Part shown: piece after piece, positions 62,337-64,000 of the stretch
How the letters are laid out: every line of letters starts with the position of its first letter
Numbering within the stretch: position 1 is the first letter of the stretch
Origin: CBDFGQ01 sp965247295
GTDB lineage: Bacteria; Chloroflexota; Dehalococcoidia; Lucifugimonadales; JAGWBF01
Direction of reading: 5' to 3'
Length of the DNA: 64,000 nucleotides
Assembly: GCA_965247295.1 (NCBI GenBank)
Contig: CBDFGQ010000006.1
Location: 483,699 to 547,698, forward strand
The notes under the pieces: generated by a model
Seen by the model: only the letters and a program-made list of their open reading frames with translations
What the model was told of the DNA's origin: nothing
Database searches by the model: none
Made by a program: the position numbers and the translations under genes

Positions 62337-63524
62337 CTAGGGCTGCTCCGCGCCACTACCCGTTGAGCTGTCAGATTCCGAACGCCCCGGCCTGGGAGTG
62401 TCCGTTTCGGTAGGTCTGGCAACGCAACGAACGTTGCCTGGGTGATTGTCGCTTGCATGGCCCGGCGGTCCCGATGGAGCCGGGGTTGGAACTCCCTTTG
62501 GCCAGGGAGGACGCTCTATGTCATCGCACCAGGGGAGCAGGTCATCGGGGTGGGCGGCGATGTCCTCGTGGGTTGGAACACCGGAGATGGTATTCGAGAC
62601 GGGAGTCGGAGTAGGCGCCAAGCCATCCCCAGTGGACAGGACTGCTGCGGCCTGGTCATGCCCAGCAACCGGTCCTGGTCCGCTCGGCGGGCCGATGACC
62701 AACCGATCTGGGGTGCCTTTGCAACCCGGGTCCGCCCAGAAGCCTCCTTGGGGAGGTTCTGTTCCCCTCGCTGCCTCTCTCCTTTCTCGCGTTGCGTCCC
62801 GCCACCCAAAGTAGTGCTCCGTGCACTCCGGAAGGAGGTTGGCATCTTTCCTCTCGATGGCGATGTCCCGATGCGCTTGCTCCGATGCGCTCCACGGGTA
62901 GTCAAGTGGGAGCTCAGAAGGGTTTGACAGGTCAAGGACCGATTCTTGGGGAGGGTATGCCGGCAGATTCGAACCCCCTAAAGCCCCAGACGTGGCGTTC
63001 TCAGCATCACCCTCTCTTCCCCATGTTAAGACTGAAAAAACAACATCGCGGGTGTGGTCATCAATTACAACTGTGTATCGAGGATCGACCGGTTTAGGGC
63101 CTGAATACCCCATCGGCAGTCTAGGCCAGTCCGGGTAGTCATGGAAGACAGCGACCCTTACCTTCATGTTGGCCGCATGCTCCCCATTGTCGTGGCGCTG
63201 CCCGCTGAACTTGGCGCTTGCAATACGTGTGGGAAGCTCCTCAACATCAGCCAAGTTCATTCCATCCCTTACGAACTCGCGCGCAATCAACAGTGCTTGT
63301 TCGTCAGGCAGCTCCGGCGTAAAGGATGCGTTCGATAGGTCTGCAAACTGACCACTGCGCCCCCCGGACTCTTCCAGGGAAACCGCAGATTCGCCTAATG
63401 CCACTTAATCACTGGAGTCAGCGGCCAAAATCAACGAGACGGATATGACAATGGCAACGACCAGGGGAAGACCGGCCAGGAATCCAACTACTCGTTTCTT
63501 CGCCATATCAGCAACTTCCCTCAT
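62337..63524 (-). pseudogene. Secreted hypothetical protein with in-frame stop after the signal peptide
   Basis: From ATG 63524 a 39-residue segment with a signal anchor (GFLAGLPLVVAIVISVSLIL, then AADSSD) ends at TAA 63405-63407. The very next codon, GTG 63402-63404, continues in the same frame for 355 residues. The body holds PELPDEQALLIAREFVRDGM, YTVVIDDHTRDVVFSVLTW and a long Pro-rich, low-complexity tail (PTPTPVSNTISGVPTHED). Read together it is one exported protein split by a stop. If the GTG is used, the product is cytoplasmic. Function unknown. Confidence 0.6.
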
Positions 63525-63558
63525 AGGTCGTTCCTCGTTGTCCGAATGTGGTCCCACC

Positions 63559-64000
63559 TCAGCACGGTGGATCGACCGCTTCCTTTGCCTCTATGGGAGG
63601 AGGTAGACCAGGCATGAACTCGGGCACGACCCCGCTGACCACGTTTGAGTAGACTGTGCCGCCCACCGGGGTGCAGGCATAGATGCGGTAGTAGTAGCGA
63701 TCCCCAGGAGGAAGCTTGGCATCTGCCCACCGATCATATCCGCCCGGAGGCTCATCCTGAGGCCGTAGCTCCCCGGGACGCATTGCCGCAATGGCCTCCC
63801 AGGGACCGTCCTGGGCCATAGACCGCTCCACCACCCAGTAGTCGACGTCCCAATCTGGGTCCTCCCACCAAAGGGAGCTGGAGTTGCTGTCATAGTGGGT
63901 ATCAATGGCTGTCAGCTCGACGACCTGAGCCGTTGAGGTGATTACCCGGGGGGTGGGTCTATTCGGGTCCAACTCTTCGATGGAAGACTCGCCAGGCACC
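63559..64000 (-). CDS. Fibronectin type III-like protein (partial)
   Basis: At least 146 residues, continuing past the right edge. ELTAIDTHYDSNSSSLWWEDPDWDVDYWVVERS, WADAKLPPGDRYYYRIYACTP and VYSNVVSGVVP show the Trp, Tyr and YYRI pattern of an FnIII domain. Probably part of a secreted or surface protein, near the exported protein to the left. The GTG at 63999 need not be the real start. Confidence 0.6.
   Translation of the reverse strand, partial: VPGESSIEELDPNRPTPRVITSTAQVVELTAIDTHYDSNSSSLWWEDPDWDVDYWVVERSMAQDGPWEAIAAMRPGELRPQDEPPGGYDRWADAKLPPGDRYYYRIYACTPVGGTVYSNVVSGVVPEFMPGLPPPIEAKEAVDPPC

Noticed and set aside
62163..62366. 67-residue plus-strand frame between 61277 gene and the split exported gene
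   Set aside because: TTG start without a ribosome site and overlap with the opposite gene's end; likely chance.
1..64000. CRISPR array
   Set aside because: No regularly spaced repeat-spacer pattern and no cas gene seen; the TTGCA and direct repeats do not have that form.

Overview
This is a high-GC bacterial chromosome segment. It most resembles the Chloroflexota, probably class Dehalococcoidia or the SAR202 group. That is inferred from gene content: a NurA-HerA pair, leucine-type amino-acid dehydrogenase, several LLM-class flavin/F420 oxidoreductases, a cobalt-type nitrile hydratase, and the gene order trmD-rplS-priA-def-cca-secD-secF. No rRNA is present to confirm it.

The left half (1-29950) is chromosomal backbone. 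The end of selB is followed by a translationally coupled nurA-unknown-herA operon, a leucine-dehydrogenase-like enzyme, a CDGSH protein, and nfo with a small metallopeptidase. A long minus-strand housekeeping run comes next: a MogA/MoaB-type gene, trmD, rplS, priA, def, cca, secD and secF. tRNA-Pro(GGG), a CHASE4-HAMP adenylate cyclase, a short two-subunit nitrile hydratase/thiocyanate hydrolase-like pair, a ThDP enzyme, an SDR, two LLM oxidoreductases, and lgt-ispE-rsmA with the SRP RNA complete this part.

The middle (30100-52870) is accessory DNA. It holds a truncated NYN RNase gene behind an elaborate promoter/leader, two nearly identical 1.54-kb IS3-type elements, a different IS3 element, a beheaded serine recombinase and a PQQ-propeller lipoprotein. 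From about 36090 to 52800 there is a defence island bounded by direct repeats. The right repeat overlaps the 3' end of tRNA-Gln(CTG); the left repeat carries the last 9 nt of that tRNA. Inside is a tightly overlapping type I restriction-modification operon with a TIGR02391-like gene and a DUF433-DUF5615 toxin-antitoxin pair nested in it. A stub of a C5-cytosine methyltransferase follows. Next is what looks like a CBASS locus: a CapH/CapP-like regulator pair divergent from a patatin phospholipase (CapV-like), then a CD-NTase gene cut by an insertion sequence just after its GS motif. Fragments of other systems lie to the right, including a second type I HsdR C-terminus.

The right part (53100-64000) starts with galU. 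It then looks like an integrated mobile element: vapBC directly upstream of a complete large serine recombinase, a replication-relaxation family protein, a VirD4/TraG-like membrane ATPase with a tiny coupled upstream ORF, a TTGCA-rich divergent intergenic region, and several unknown proteins, one with a signal peptide separated from its body by an in-frame stop.
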